DNA from: Diplonema papillatum | Lineage: Eukaryota > Euglenozoa > Diplonemea > Diplonemida > Diplonemidae | DNA length: 64,000 bases | NCBI GenBank assembly: GCA_030068145.1 | Contig: JAPJBO010000185.1 | Span: 124,001-188,000, forward strand | Direction: 5' to 3' | Part shown: piece by piece, positions 38,180 to 48,419 of the stretch | How the letters are laid out: each line of letters begins with the position of its first letter | Numbering within the stretch: the stretch's first letter is position 1 | The notes under the pieces: generated by a model | Seen by the model: the letters and a program-made list of their open reading frames with translations, nothing else | The model's database searches: none | Told to the model about the DNA's origin: nothing | Translations under genes and position numbers: made by a program

Positions 38180-39091
38180 CTACATTCTTCGCTTGACCCA
38201 CGTCTCGACAGGGTCTGAGACGTAACTCACGATTGCGTTCGCTTTTTTGGAAACAACCCCATCGACGCGGATGCGTGCGACCGGGTCCTCCAAATACAAC
38301 GTGCGAGAATGCTCTGCTGAAAAAGTCTTGGTCTTGAAAACATTTGACCACAGATAGTGGTCGGTGTTGCTAACGCTTAACAATAGGTTTGTGGTTTCCT
38401 TTTCAGGTCCAAATACCCAGATAGTGCAGAAGCTGTCTTGAAAAGTCGACCACGCGCTGATAATTCCTTTTTTGCTAAACATTTCAAAATTGTTCTCATT
38501 GATCGCGTCGTAGAACGGGACAATTTTAGAGTTTGCGTCATTTCGCAAATCGTTTACGTCTATGGTCAAACATTTTTTCACCATTCCTTTCTCTTTGTAT
38601 GTTTTGACAGTGTCGTTGATTTCTACTGCCAGACAGCTGAGGACTCTATACAGAATCTCCAACCCCCTTTCTATTTGGTCTCTGGTGCCTAGAGCGTATT
38701 CGAGGCAGAGGGTGTAGTTCTGTATTTTGATGTTTGACCTCACACCGCACTTTAGAGAGATGGGCATTACCAGCCCGGGTGCGATGTGTCTTAGAAGAGC
38801 TATACTCTTCAGGGTATCCTCTGTCCAAAATGTTAAACATAATGTCTTCAGTACGTCCGACGACGTTATGGCGGTTTCTAAGGAGAGTGACGTGAAGTCG
38901 AAGTGGAACACGTCGAAGAAGCATTTGTAAACTGCCTTCGGAACCACCATGAGGAACACGACAGTTCCTAGCTGGAGGTTCAGGAGGCCCCAGATGGCTG
39001 ACACATCCCCAGAAAACTTGAGGTTTGGCAGCCATGCCACCGTGACGTCGGCCAGGTTGCTGTCCTTCGAGGTTTTGCCGTAAGAACCCAC
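38180..39091 (-). CDS. 303-aa ORF, copy 2
   Basis: Identical in length and, as far as I can see, in sequence to copy 1. A recent duplicate; retention of the frame says little because there has been little time for decay. Confidence 0.45.
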   Translation of the reverse strand: MGSYGKTSKDSNLADVTVAWLPNLKFSGDVSAIWGLLNLQLGTVVFLMVVPKAVYKCFFDVFHFDFTSLSLETAITSSDVLKTLCLTFWTEDTLKSIALLRHIAPGLVMPISLKCGVRSNIKIQNYTLCLEYALGTRDQIERGLEILYRVLSCLAVEINDTVKTYKEKGMVKKCLTIDVNDLRNDANSKIVPFYDAINENNFEMFSKKGIISAWSTFQDSFCTIWVFGPEKETTNLLLSVSNTDHYLWSNVFKTKTFSAEHSRTLYLEDPVARIRVDGVVSKKANAIVSYVSDPVETWVKRRM

Positions 39092-40845
39092 GTCCCACTT
39101 TCATCTCGGGCACGTGGAGTCCTGTCGGTGGTGTGCGCATCCCGCCGTGCGCTTTGCTCCAGTTTCTACCGTCTACTTTCGTAGTTTGACTTGTTGTGCA
39201 GCAACACGATGATGGACGACCACTGGTAATGGCGTGACGAGCTACGTGCAGTGGCCGAGTGTGATGAGCCAGAAGCCAGCTTCTAATTCCTACTAGTTCA
39301 GTTTGTCGTCACGGATTGTTGTTGCACATAAAGCTAGAACTACTACACTTCCCTCTGAGACTCAATCGGTTCTTGATATCCGAATGTGCGGGTCAAGCTG
39401 TGACCAAGTGCAGGCCGCATCGAGGGCGTGGCTATTGTGAAGCTGCTTTGCTTACACGCCCCTCTCTTTCCGGACTTCGCCGACCAGATGATGCAAAACT
39501 TTCAACCTACTTTGTACTCTCGCGACTTGTCTTCTGACTTCCCTTTGAGACTCAATCGGTTCTTGGCATCCGAATGTGCGGGTCAAGTTGCGACCCAGGC
39601 CTAGTGCGAGCCTGCGGGACAGCTTCTCATTCGTTTGTCCTCAGCCGCCATCATCGGCAGCACACGACGCGTGCAGAACGGTAGTCAGTAGCGACGTGTG
39701 CTGTCTATCGTCACAGATTGATGCTGCATATTCAAGTTCAAGCTACTACAAAAGGGAAAGTGAGAAGTCATGCCAGTAAATTGACACCTTGCTCACTATC
39801 GACGGTCTTGGGAAACCCGTCAACCCACCCGAACCCTCCTGCTCCGCGCGATAGCTGTTCGCGTGAGTTCCAACAGGGCAGATCCACGTGATGGCATTGC
39901 CGTGCACCGGTCGCCTCCAGCCGGGCCTTGATTGCCAAACGGGTTCTGCACGTAGACTCCGCCGCCTCCCCACAGGGTAGTGTCAGTGGTGTTGACCATC
40001 CGCCGAGCCCGTGTACCGTGGGAGGCAAGCCTCCTTCCTGGCGGAGCCGTCTGCCCAGGCTATTCGGTAGGGTTTAGGGAGTGCATCCAGCTTGGTCGGC
40101 ACCGTTCTTAAGTTCGCAGCCGGGTCCTTCGACCGCTTCTTCCCGAAGCGTGCTGGGCACTCCAGGAAGGTTTCCCAGGGTCTGAACGAGCAGTACAGCA
40201 GTACATAGAGATTTCTCGACTCCTGCCAGCAGTAGCCACCAGTAGCCACCGGCTGTAGCCACCAGCAGTCACCAGCAGCCACCGGTAGCCACTAGCAGCC
40301 ACGAGTAGCCACGAGTAGCCACGAACAGCCACCCGTAGCCACCCGTAGCCACGAGCAGCCACCCGTAGCCACCCGTAGGCTCTCCTTAGCCGCCCGTAGC
40401 CACCCCGTAGCCACCCCGTAGCCGCCCCGTAGCCGCCCGTAGCCACCAGCAGGCACCCGTCGCCACCAGCAGGCACCCATCGTCACCAGCAGCCACTGGT
40501 CTTGGTCCTTCTCAGGATTATCATTCTCTGCGAGAGCCTATCAAGCACGTGGCTTTTACGTGCGGACGGAAAGAAAGCTCGTTGTCAATGATCAGTCATG
40601 GGAAACGGTGCTGCGGAGTTGTTGTCGCCCTGTTGGAAACCTCGGTGTCGGGAAGCCGTCCCTCCCGCCTCTTCCAGTAGGCCTTGACCCAGCGATTGGA
40701 AGATTCGGGGGGGAGGTGACGGGAACCCCGTGGGTGCGCGTCTCGTGTCCTTCGAGGTCCGGCAGTTCCTGTGCGTCGTCGTTCTCGTCCTGCACACCTG
40801 TCACCCAGTACCCACGGTGGAGTGGATCCTGTTTGCCATTCTGGC

Positions 40846-41255
40846 GAGGGGGTAATCTCAGGGTCGCTCACGTGATAAAAAATGTGAAAAAACGGGTCTT
40901 TGCCTAGAGGATTTTCAGAGTGAAAAGTTCGCTTGAGAATCCGGTCTCCGGGTGACCTTTGTCGAATGGGTTCCTTTAAAGCAATATGTACTGGGGGGGT
41001 TGGGGAGGCATGCATGGCGTCTTTCGTGTACAATTTACTTGCTTGTTTTGGCAAGCCAGGTTCGTAGCAATTTATGACCGATGCCAAGATCTTCTTTCGT
41101 CTTATTCTGCAGATGCTTTGAATCTTCGTTACCATGGAAGTGCGCAAATGGTGTCGTTATGTCGCTAACATTGTAGTCCACCTGCAATAGTAGTAGCTTG
41201 AGGCGGAAAGGCAGCAACAGTCTGTGACGATAGACTGCACGCTACCAATAATAAT
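40846..41255 (+). other. Unique spacer between direct and inverted copies
   Basis: Mixed AT-rich sequence with a GGGGGGGTTGGGG run. No supported gene. Confidence 0.4.
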
Positions 41256-42313
41256 AATTAGAACTTGGTATGCAGCAACCCTGTACAAGTCGCTATCGTA
41301 GTAGTTCTAGCTTTATGTGCAACAACAATCCGTGACGACAAACTGAACTAGTAGGAATTAGAAGCTGGCTTCTGGCTCATCACACTCGGCCACTGCACGT
41401 AGCTCGTCACGCCATCACCAGTGGTCGTCCATCATCGTGTTGCTGCACAACAAGTCAAACTACGAAAGTAGACGGTAGAAACTGGAGCAAAGCGCACGGC
41501 GGGATGAGCACACCACCGACAGGACTCCACGTGCCCGAGATGAAAGTGGGACGTGGGTTCTTACGGCAAAACCTCGAAGGACAGCAACCTGGCCGACGTC
41601 ACGGTGGCATGGCTGCCAAACCTCAAGTTTTCTGGGGATGTGTCAACCATCTAGGGCCTCCTGAACCTCCAGCTAGGAACTGTCGTGTTCCTCATGGTGG
41701 TTCCGAAGGCAGTTTACAAAGGCTTCTTCGACGTGTTCCACTTCGACTTCACGTCACTCTCCTTAGAAACCGCCATAACGTCGTCGGACGTACTGAAGAC
41801 ATTATGTTTAACATTTTGGACAGAGGATACCCTGAAGAGTATAGCTCTTCTAAGACACATCGCACCCGGGCTGGTAATGCCCATCTCTCTAAAGTGCGGT
41901 GTGAGGTCAAACATCAAAATACAGAACTACACCCTCTGCCTCGAATACGCTCTAGGCACCAGAGACCAAATAGAAAGGGGGTTGGAGATTCTGTATAGAG
42001 TCCTCAGCTGTCTGGCAGTAGAAATCAACGACACTGTCAAAACATACAAAGAGAAAGGAATGGTGAAAAATGTTTGACCATAGACGTAAACGATTTGCGA
42101 AATGACGCATACTCTAAAATTGTCCCGTTTTACGACGCGATCAATGAGAACAATTTTGAAATGTTTAGCAAAAAAGGAATTATCAGCGCGTGGTCGACTT
42201 TTCAACACGTACAAACAAGCAGGAACGAACTTCCGTTCAACTCTCCCGACGACCCGGAAGAGGTAACACCACTAGACACTTGCCGTGGCACTTCCGCCGG
42301 GACACTCAGGTGA
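41256..42313 (-). repeat. Inverted, internally deleted copy of the 2.78-kb unit segment
   Basis: Reverse-complement homology to about 35280-36560. The 303-aa ORF (here plus strand) is broken by a stop after DVSTI and by a frame loss near 42073, and about 300 bp equivalent to 35350-35650 are replaced by CACGTACAAACAAGCAGG. That filler matches the GGCACGTACAAACAAGG word at the ends of the small element at 19950-20060. Confidence 0.75.
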
Positions 42314-42439
42314 CACCACTTTATCTTTAGCCATACTTCAACCTTCTTGTTGGTTGCAACCGTTGTTGGAAGTTACTGGCTTGCTCATAATCCGAAAAGG
42401 AATCGGAATCTTCGCTTCCCCGTTTGCGCCACGTTTCTT

Positions 42440-42962
42440 CACTACACCGTCACCACCGCACAGCGTGCGCCACATTTCTTCACTACGCCACCAACTACCG
42501 CCACCACCGCACAGCGTGCGGCACATTTCTTCACTACACCACCAACTACCGTCACCACCGCACAGCGTGCGCCACATTTCTTCACTACACCACCAACTAC
42601 CGTCACCACCGCACAGCGTGCGGCACATTTCCTCACTACACCACCAACTACCGTCACCACCGCACAGCATGCGCCACATTTCCTCACTACGCCACCAACT
42701 ACCGTCACCACCGCACAGCGTGCGCCACATTTCTTCACTACACCACCAACTACTGTCACCACCGCACAGCGTGCGCCACATTTCTTCACTACACCACCAA
42801 CTACTGTCACCACCGCACAGCGTGCGCCACATTTCTTCACTACACCACCAACTACTGTCACCACCGCACATCGTGCGCCACATTTCTTCAACTACCATCC
42901 CCACCGCACAGCGTGCGCCACATTTCTTCACTACACCACCAACTACCGTCACCACCGCACAG
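42440..42962 (+). repeat. 51-bp tandem repeat abutting the kinase acceptor, about ten units
   Basis: The unit GCGCCACATTTCTTCACTAC + ACCACCAACTACCGTCACCA + CCGCACAGCGT ends in CCGCACAG, the same word that forms the 3' splice site at 42962. Each unit is therefore a potential acceptor. The unit is 17 codons and is open in frame with the downstream exon, so use of an upstream unit would add 17-residue Thr/Pro/His-rich repeats to the protein. Confidence 0.9.
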
Positions 42963-43522
42963 CGTACCTCGGAGACTCGCTCGACGCGGACGAGGCGAGG
43001 CGCCACCTGCTGGCGCAGGGGCCGAAGGCCCCCGTCCCGCTGCGGACGCTGCTCCCGAACGTCGGCAAGTTTTCGGTCGACTTCCTGTCGCGGATGGTCC
43101 GCCTGAAGCCGGCTGATCGGGAGACCGTCCAGCAGCTGCTCGGACACCCGTTGTTCGATGGGTTCACCCCGCGCGAGGTGCGCGTTGCGAAGGCCGCCGA
43201 GGACAGCCTGCGCCTGACCCTGGTCGACGGCCCGCAGGGCGCTGTGCTGGCCGAAGTCGCGGCGACGCCGGCCGCCGCTGCGAGCGGGCTGCCGCAGTTC
43301 GTGGGGTACTGCCTGACACACGTCAACGGTGTGCCGCTCGGCTCGCTCACCGACCGGGCCGTCGTGCAGGGTGTCGGGTACGCGGAGATCGTGTACTGGT
43401 TCGGAAAGCTGGCGGACAACCCGCTGGCGAACTCCGACGTGTGGCAAACGCACAGCGCTCCGCCTGATGTCCTGCGCAAGATGATCCACGACGACATTCG
43501 CACCTTGCAGCGTGGCTCGTAA
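42963..43522 (+). CDS. MAPK-like pseudokinase, last exon with PDZ-like domain
   Basis: Begins after ACCGCACAG in phase 1 and ends at TAA 43520-43522, giving a total of 473 residues from ATG 30341. It supplies the end of the kinase C-lobe: VPLRTLLPNVGKFSVDFLSR, then RLKPADRETVQQLLGHPLF, matching the MAPK run that ends in the alpha-I helix. From about residue 355 a PDZ-like module follows: LRLTLVDGPQGAVLAEV, a GLPQFVGYCLTHVNGVPLGS carboxylate-loop-to-beta segment and LTDRAVVQGV. The final 50 residues are polar. The kinase-PDZ order with a dead active site suggests a membrane- or cytoskeleton-associated scaffold. Confidence 0.75.
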
Positions 43523-43751
43523 GTCGGTTCAAAGCCATTCTCGTGTCTCCTGTTGTCATACGACAAATACGTGTATACGTGTCAACTGTTTATCAAAAGA
43601 CAAGTTAAGAAAACAAGCCAAAAACGCAAGACAAGGCAGAGTCCAAGTATTTCCACGTGTCAATTGCTTGGTCAAAAGACAAGTATTTGTACAAAAGGAC
43701 ACGTATGTACAGATGTGTACATCCTCCTGCCGCCTGCGTCTGTCCCCACAG

Positions 43752-44010
43752 GGCCGTCACAAGCCAGTTATCCCTGTGGTAATTTTTCTGTCACCTCCGG
43801 CTTCATCCCTTGAACATGAAGCGAGAACAAAGGATCGTTAAGCCATGCTTTCACACCGAGGATCGGTACTTAAGATCGTGTATCGAGCAAGCTTTTACCC
43901 TTATGCTCTACGCGAGTTTTCCGTTCCCGCTAAGCTTGCCTTAGGACACCTGCGTTAATGTGTATCAGATGTGCCGCCCCAGCCAAACTCCCCACCTGAC
44001 TGGTCTCCAA
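43752..44010 (-). rRNA. LSU rRNA domain V fragment, minus strand
   Basis: The reverse complement reads GGTGGGGAGTTTGGCTGGGG, CGCAGGTGTCCTAAGGCAAG, AAAGCATGGCTTAACGATCC and TTACCACAGGGATAACTGGC, the peptidyl-transferase region. It stops just after GGCTTGTGACGGCC where a full gene would continue. Homology on the far side fades near 44010-44110. It is a partial insert with lineage-specific differences. Confidence 0.85.
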
Positions 44011-44369
44011 ACGAGGATTCGCGAGCCGAAGCCCGTTTGTCGCTGGAAACGGATCCCAACGCCTTTACCCGATCTTCTTGCCGCAGCGCGTTCTGACTGC
44101 CAAGTTGGCACCTGGCTGGGCGAGCATGACACAGTGTCCTGCGTGGGACGAAAAGCGTCGGAAACTTCTGCCAAGAGGCAACATTCCAACTGTCCAAGTT
44201 TCACCTACTGCACTCCCAACTTTCCCGCCAAATCTCTCAGACCCATACAAGCCCCTGCCGATACGTATTCCTACAAAACAATATGTATGCACGTGGGGCC
44301 CGAGATCGCTTTCCTCGCGAACGTGAACTCGGTGTCGGTCACAAGAGCCATGGAAAGGGCAAAGCACAT

Positions 44370-44490
44370 AGGAAATAAGAGCGCGCGTCGAAGTCGAATA
44401 GTCGGCAATAGGCAACAACGATACACGCACAAGCACACGTACTGCCACTACAGCAGATACGATACGCACACTAACATCCTATACCTTCCT
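44370..44490 (+). repeat. Dispersed repeat R5, truncated by an insertion
   Basis: Matches 14270-14390 and 47845-47950 up to CCTATACCTT. Other copies continue AAAGGAACCTTTACGAC, but here the G-run element begins at once. Confidence 0.7.
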
Positions 44491-45037
44491 GGGGGGGGGG
44501 GGGGGGTCGAATACAAGAAGAAGAGTACCTCTTGTATTCGGCGTGCCGATCCTGCAATTTTCCCGAAAAAGAAATGGAAAAAAAGTACCGCAAACCCGGA
44601 ACCCGCGGGGACTCCATTCTCCTTGAAAGACGCACGTAAATTGTGGTCCCCGGGTCTATTTTCCACTTCTCTTCATCGGAGCTGAACGTGAGCACAAGTT
44701 TGCCGAAAAAGTCTGCTACATGGGGCCAGCAAAGAAATATCACCAACCAGTGGGTCGATTGCCGTCCTTCCCAATGAAATCCTGTAGTTTCCATGCCCGG
44801 TGCCCCGCATCTGGTAAAGATACACGAACCACGCACATACTTTTTGGTCCCCGGGTCTATTTTTCACGGTTCTCTTCATCGGAGCTCATCGCGATCAGAA
44901 AACCGTCATAAAAGGTCTGTTATGCGGACCATGACAAAATCCAACTTTTTTTCCAGATTTCCAAAATGCCTCTTGTATTCAAGGTACCTCTTCTATTCAA
45001 GGTACCTCCTGTATTCGACCCCCCCCCCCCCCCCCCC
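44491..45037 (+). mobile_element. G-run/TCGAATA element, long copy
   Basis: Left end: G16 + TCGAATACAAGA. Right end: CTGTATTCGA + C20. Internal words TACCTCTTGTATTC and CAAGGTACCTCTTCTATTC repeat near both ends. It inserted into repeat R5. It relates to 13803 and 31231 only by the end structure, so it may be a sub-family. Confidence 0.6.
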
Positions 45038-45497
45038 CAGGGCAGTGATCATGGCAAACGTTGAACGTTTGAACGTTTGACAAACGTTTGCGTTTGCAAA
45101 ATTCATGTCAAACGTGTATCAAACGTGAGTGAGGCGCTGGCTGCGCCTGCAGTGGGGATCCGAGTGTGGGGTCGGCTTGTGAACACTCGAGCCACAAGGG
45201 CAAGATCTTCATGCCCGGGGCCCAAGAAAGTGGGAGGGAACACTTGTTGAAGGCTAGTATCTCCCTGTATCTCCCTGTGCACGCCCAAGGCGAACCAGAA
45301 GGATGTCTTGCCCCCTTATTTTCGTCGTGTCCGCCTGCAGCCACGTGGACAAGTGCTATCAAGGGTCATGTACTGTGTACAGACCCGGTCAATCCATCGA
45401 TTGGCAAACGTCACGTTTGCACGTTTGTCAAACGTTTGCGTTTGCTAAATCTTGTCAAACGTACGTTTGCAAACGTTTGATAACATCACTGCCCTAG
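45038..45497 (-). mobile_element. AACGTTTG inverted-repeat element, copy 2
   Basis: Reverse complement of the family at 16268. The outer ends are CAGGGCAGTGATCATGG and, inverted, CTAGGGCAGTGATGTTATC. The CAGGG-type end with GTGAT resembles hAT-type non-autonomous elements, but I see no clear 8-bp target duplication because both sides are other repeats. Confidence 0.7.
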
Positions 45498-45576
45498 GGG
45501 GGTTAAACTAGGGTTCCAGAGTGTCCCATTGGGGTGTTTTTTCAACTTTGCGCAATGTCGAACAGAAATGTACGTG

Positions 45577-46140
45577 TCACCCAATAATTAGATATTTTTC
45601 TGGGAAAAAGCAGGAAAATCTGTCATAAATGGGCTCCTCAGCCTCTGAGAGTGCACTTAGAGCTAAAGTTAAAAAACGGTGCCAGTTTGGTGACACCGTT
45701 CGTCTTTTCCCCCCCTCTACTTGGCTGACCGCGAAACGCAAGCACTTGAAGCGAGAAACAAGCCACCGGTATGCCATAGGGAGGTCGGACGTGAGCGCGG
45801 CTGTTTTCACAGCGCCGATGCCTGCAGATCTCAGTGCAATGATAATGCCAACGGTAAAGCCACCGAGAGCACCCCGAGGACGGGTTTTCAACTTCAAAAA
45901 CCTCATAGCTCTTGCACAACGCTTCAAGCGGTAGTGCGCCTTTCTCAGACGGCCGTAGCTTTGCTTTGTAAGTCCCGCACAACTCGCACGCATGCACGGA
46001 GTTACAATCTTTGGCCCTTTTGTCGGCGCTTCGGGGTCAGAACACACGCCCTCGTGTTCACTCCCCTTTGCCGTCCCCATCTCGGTGTCGTCGTCGCTTC
46101 GATGAAGGTCAGAACACACCCTCGTGTCGTCATTCTCCAC
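45577..46140 (-). pseudogene. C-terminal piece of the decayed TIR-element protein
   Basis: 188 codons; a CSDPEAPTKGPKIV stretch, then a basic RKAHYRLKRCARAMRFLKLK run and a hydrophobic GGFTVGIIIALRS segment. It overlaps the middle piece in a different frame, which supports frame decay rather than three separate genes. Confidence 0.3.
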
Positions 46141-46523
46141 ACAGATGCATGCTTACAGCTCAAACACCAGAGGTGATGCCTATGCTTCTCACCTTGGATG
46201 CGTTCGTTGTGCGCTCCGAGTTCGAGACTTGCGTCCTTGAACACACCGACCGACAGACGCATACACCCCGTCTTTTTCGCCCAAGCTGTGTACCACCGGA
46301 TAACCGTCTCTTCTTGTACCTTGCACATGCACTTGTTCATCCCCAAGCAACAAATGCACGTACTGATCACTTCGCAAAAGGCCCGGCAACCAGCTCGGTC
46401 GATGCCAATCGGCCGTTCGACTCACCGTGCGAACCATTGCGTGATCTGGCTGGTGCACGCCGCCATCAGTTGCCTCGTCATAATCGTTGCAGCGCTCGTC
46501 TTTGATTGAAGCGTGCCTGCAGT

Positions 46524-46898
46524 TCACACACCATGAAACGAACTTCGTTCTGTCCACCTGTTTGCGTTCCTTGTAGCAGCCATGCGGCCGAGAGCTTTTT
46601 TCAGGCTTTCCAGAGATTCATCCTTGTCCCGTAGCCACAGCTCTGCTCTTTCATCGAGTAGAGTATGGCGCACACAGCAAGGTTTCTCACCCCGTGCCGA
46701 CAACCAGCGAACGAAGCCGCGAGCCGCGTTCTCGGCGTCTAGTGCACTTTGTCGTCGTTGTTGGGACATCTTCCCGTGTTCCCGTCGTGTTGTGTACGTG
46801 TCCTGGTATGGGTTGATCCACAGGTAGTTCTTAGTAGTGCTCAGGACGAACGGTGTCGCCAAACTGGCACCGTTTTTAGAAATCGTGGTTTGTTGCAC
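46524..46898 (-). pseudogene. N-terminal piece of the decayed TIR-element protein
   Basis: Starts within the inverted repeat: MQQTTISKNGASLATPFVLS then KMSQQRRQSALDAENAARGF and ends at HGV-stop. The next piece continues in another frame at 46189-46557, where WCVNCRHAS begins. Confidence 0.35.
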
Positions 46899-47102
46899 TT
46901 TTATGGGCTTTCAGGTCGTTTTGATGCCGTTTTTGTGGGTTTCCGGACGTCAGACAAGGGTATAAGGGGTGGGGGGCCTGGCAGGCAGCAAGAAAAAGGA
47001 CTTAGAAAATTAGCCCCAATGGGACACACACCCCCCCCCCCCCCCCCCCCCCTAGGGCTAAGTTGGATGGAAACGCCGTTTCTTTTAGTTTTTTCGAAAT
47101 AT

Positions 47103-47156
47103 GGAAACGGAAACGGAAACGGAAACGGAAACGTTTCCGTTTCTTTTAAAAGAAAC
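47103..47156 (+). repeat. GGAAAC hexamer repeat with self-complementary end
   Basis: Five GGAAAC units are followed by GTTTCCGTTTC, so the tract folds back on itself; then TTTTAAAAGAAACG adds a second pairing option. Could extrude as a hairpin. Confidence 0.75.
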
Positions 47157-47662
47157 GCCGGAAGGCTCCTCATGCTGAGGGGTCCTATAGGATACCACTT
47201 CGCGGGTCCTTCTGTGTGTCCGTCGGGTGTCCGTTTCCAGCCAAATTTTGGCTTTCCTTTCAGAGGGCGGGATCACCTTCTTCTTTTGATCTACCAGCGG
47301 GCACTTCTCTTCCTCCGTCTTCTGGCGGGCTCTCTGACTCTTCAGGACCCTTCCTGGGCTGTTCTTCGACTTGGCTCGGCCCCTTTTTGTGTGTCGTCGC
47401 GGTCTCGTTTGTGCAGAGCAGTCGCTGATGCTCACCGTTTTCTTTCATCGGCAATCTGACACGAGCAAATAGGTAACCACAAGCTAATGATGCAGAATGT
47501 CGTCACATGCGGATGCTGAGGTTTTCTGACACCAGGTTCCACTCTTCTGTGCCTACCCGTCCTCTGCCACCCCGGGATTCTCTAAAAGCACGGTATAACA
47601 GCGCCAACAATAAAATACACAGGGTTTCTACCAGGAGTCGCGCCCCCCTACCCCCCCCCAGT

Positions 47663-48312
47663 AAAGGAACCTTACGACAATGGGCACCCGGAGACTTTAA
47701 AACCCCGGATCCCTAAGCGAACTTGCACTCTAAAAACACGCAAAACGTGGGGCGGCCCGAGATCACTTTCCTACCGAACGTGAACTCGGTGTCGGTCGCA
47801 AGAACTCCGGAAATGACAAGACACAAAAGAAACGAGAGCGCGCTCTAAAACAAGTCGAATAATCGGCAATAGACAACAAAGACACACGCACTAGCACACG
47901 TACAGCCACTACCGCAGATACGATACGATACGCACACTAACATACTATACCTTAAAGGAACCTTTACGACAACGGGCACCCGGAGACTTTAAAACCCCGG
48001 ATCCCTAAGCGAACTTGCACTCTAAAAACGCGTAAAACGTGGGGCGGCCCGAGATCACTTTCCTACCGAACGTGAACTCGGTGTCGGTCGCAAGAACTCC
48101 GGAAATGACAAGACACATAAGAAATGAGAGCGCGCTCCAAAACAAGTCGAATAATCGGCAATAGGCAACAAAGACACACGCACTAGCACACGTACTGCCA
48201 CTACCGCAGATACGATACGCACACGAGTATACGATACCTTAAGAGAGCCTTTACGACAATGGTCACCCGGGGATTTTAAAATCCCGGATCTGTAACTGAA
48301 CGTACACTAAAA
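47663..48312 (+). repeat. R5 tandem array, about 290-bp unit, two full copies plus
   Basis: GGAACCTTTACGACAA-type starts at 47667, 47956 and 48246. Each unit runs through the box CGGAGACTTTAAAACCCCGG + ATCCCTAAGCGAACTTGCAC, GAACTCGGTGTCGGTC and GATACGATACGCACAC. Third-unit differences show drift (TGGTCACCCGGGGATTTTAA). Confidence 0.85.
47686..47736 (+). promoter_or_regulatory. Recurrent box, best-preserved example
   Basis: CACCCGGAGACTTTAAAACC, CCGGATCCCTAAGCGAAC, TTGCACTCTAAA. Repeated at 47978 and 48268 in the array. A TTTAAAA core is present, but no gene start follows here, so the regulatory reading is weak. Confidence 0.25.
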
Positions 48313-48419
48313 AAAACGCCAGTACTGACAACAATGATTAGAGCCAGCCCGTGCCCCCTTTCCAGGGGGCGTGGGTGGGGTCTTTCTCGCCCTTTTCTTC
48401 TTTTTTTTTTTCAGTTGAA

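Larger units (their letters stand above)
33781..40845 (+). repeat. Large tandem duplication, 2783/2784-bp unit, 2.5 copies
   Basis: Unit 1 is 33781-36563, unit 2 is 36564-39347, and a partial third starts at 39348 and ends near 40845. Units 1 and 2 differ at only a handful of bases (for example GTCAACCC versus GCGTCAACCC near 34255/37036). Unit 3 has drifted more. Each unit starts inside the 185-bp satellite (CTTCCCTCTGAGACTCAATC), so the satellite likely seeded the unequal exchange. Confidence 0.95.
31203..42962 (+). other. 11.76-kb GC-AG intron of the pseudokinase gene
   Basis: Deduced from protein logic. The kinase fold stops in the middle of its C-lobe at 31202 and resumes at 42963. Joining GAAACAG to CGTACCTCGG gives Glu-Glu-Thr-Ala-Tyr-Leu with unbroken frame. 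No GT donor exists between the last alignable residue and the TGA at 31214. The intron contains two MITE-like elements, a 185-bp satellite, a 2.78-kb tandem duplication, an inverted deleted copy and an acceptor-proximal 51-bp array. Confidence 0.7.
45491..47058 (-). mobile_element. 1.57-kb TIR element with decayed minus-strand ORFs
   Basis: Outer ends share CCCTAGGGG-type G/C runs and GTGTCCCATTGGGG (45520-45534; inverted at 47005-47022). A second inverted pair lies inside: AACGGTGCCAGTTTGGTGAC at 45675 and its near-perfect inverse at 46850-46875. Minus-strand frames between them (46524-46898, 46002-46370, 45577-46140) look like one protein split by frameshifts: a basic N-terminus, a Cys/His region and a charged C-terminus. 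I read it as a decayed autonomous transposon; the superfamily is not clear. Confidence 0.55.

Noticed and set aside
42338-43489. 383-codon minus-strand ORF over the kinase last exon
   Set aside because: Its N-terminal half mirrors the kinase/PDZ exon and the rest mirrors the 51-bp repeat; the plus strand carries the recognisable domains.
45038-45497. Reading the AACGTTTG element as a piggyBac-type element because of the CCCTAG at its edge
   Set aside because: No TTAA target duplication is present, and CCCTAG belongs to the neighbouring element.
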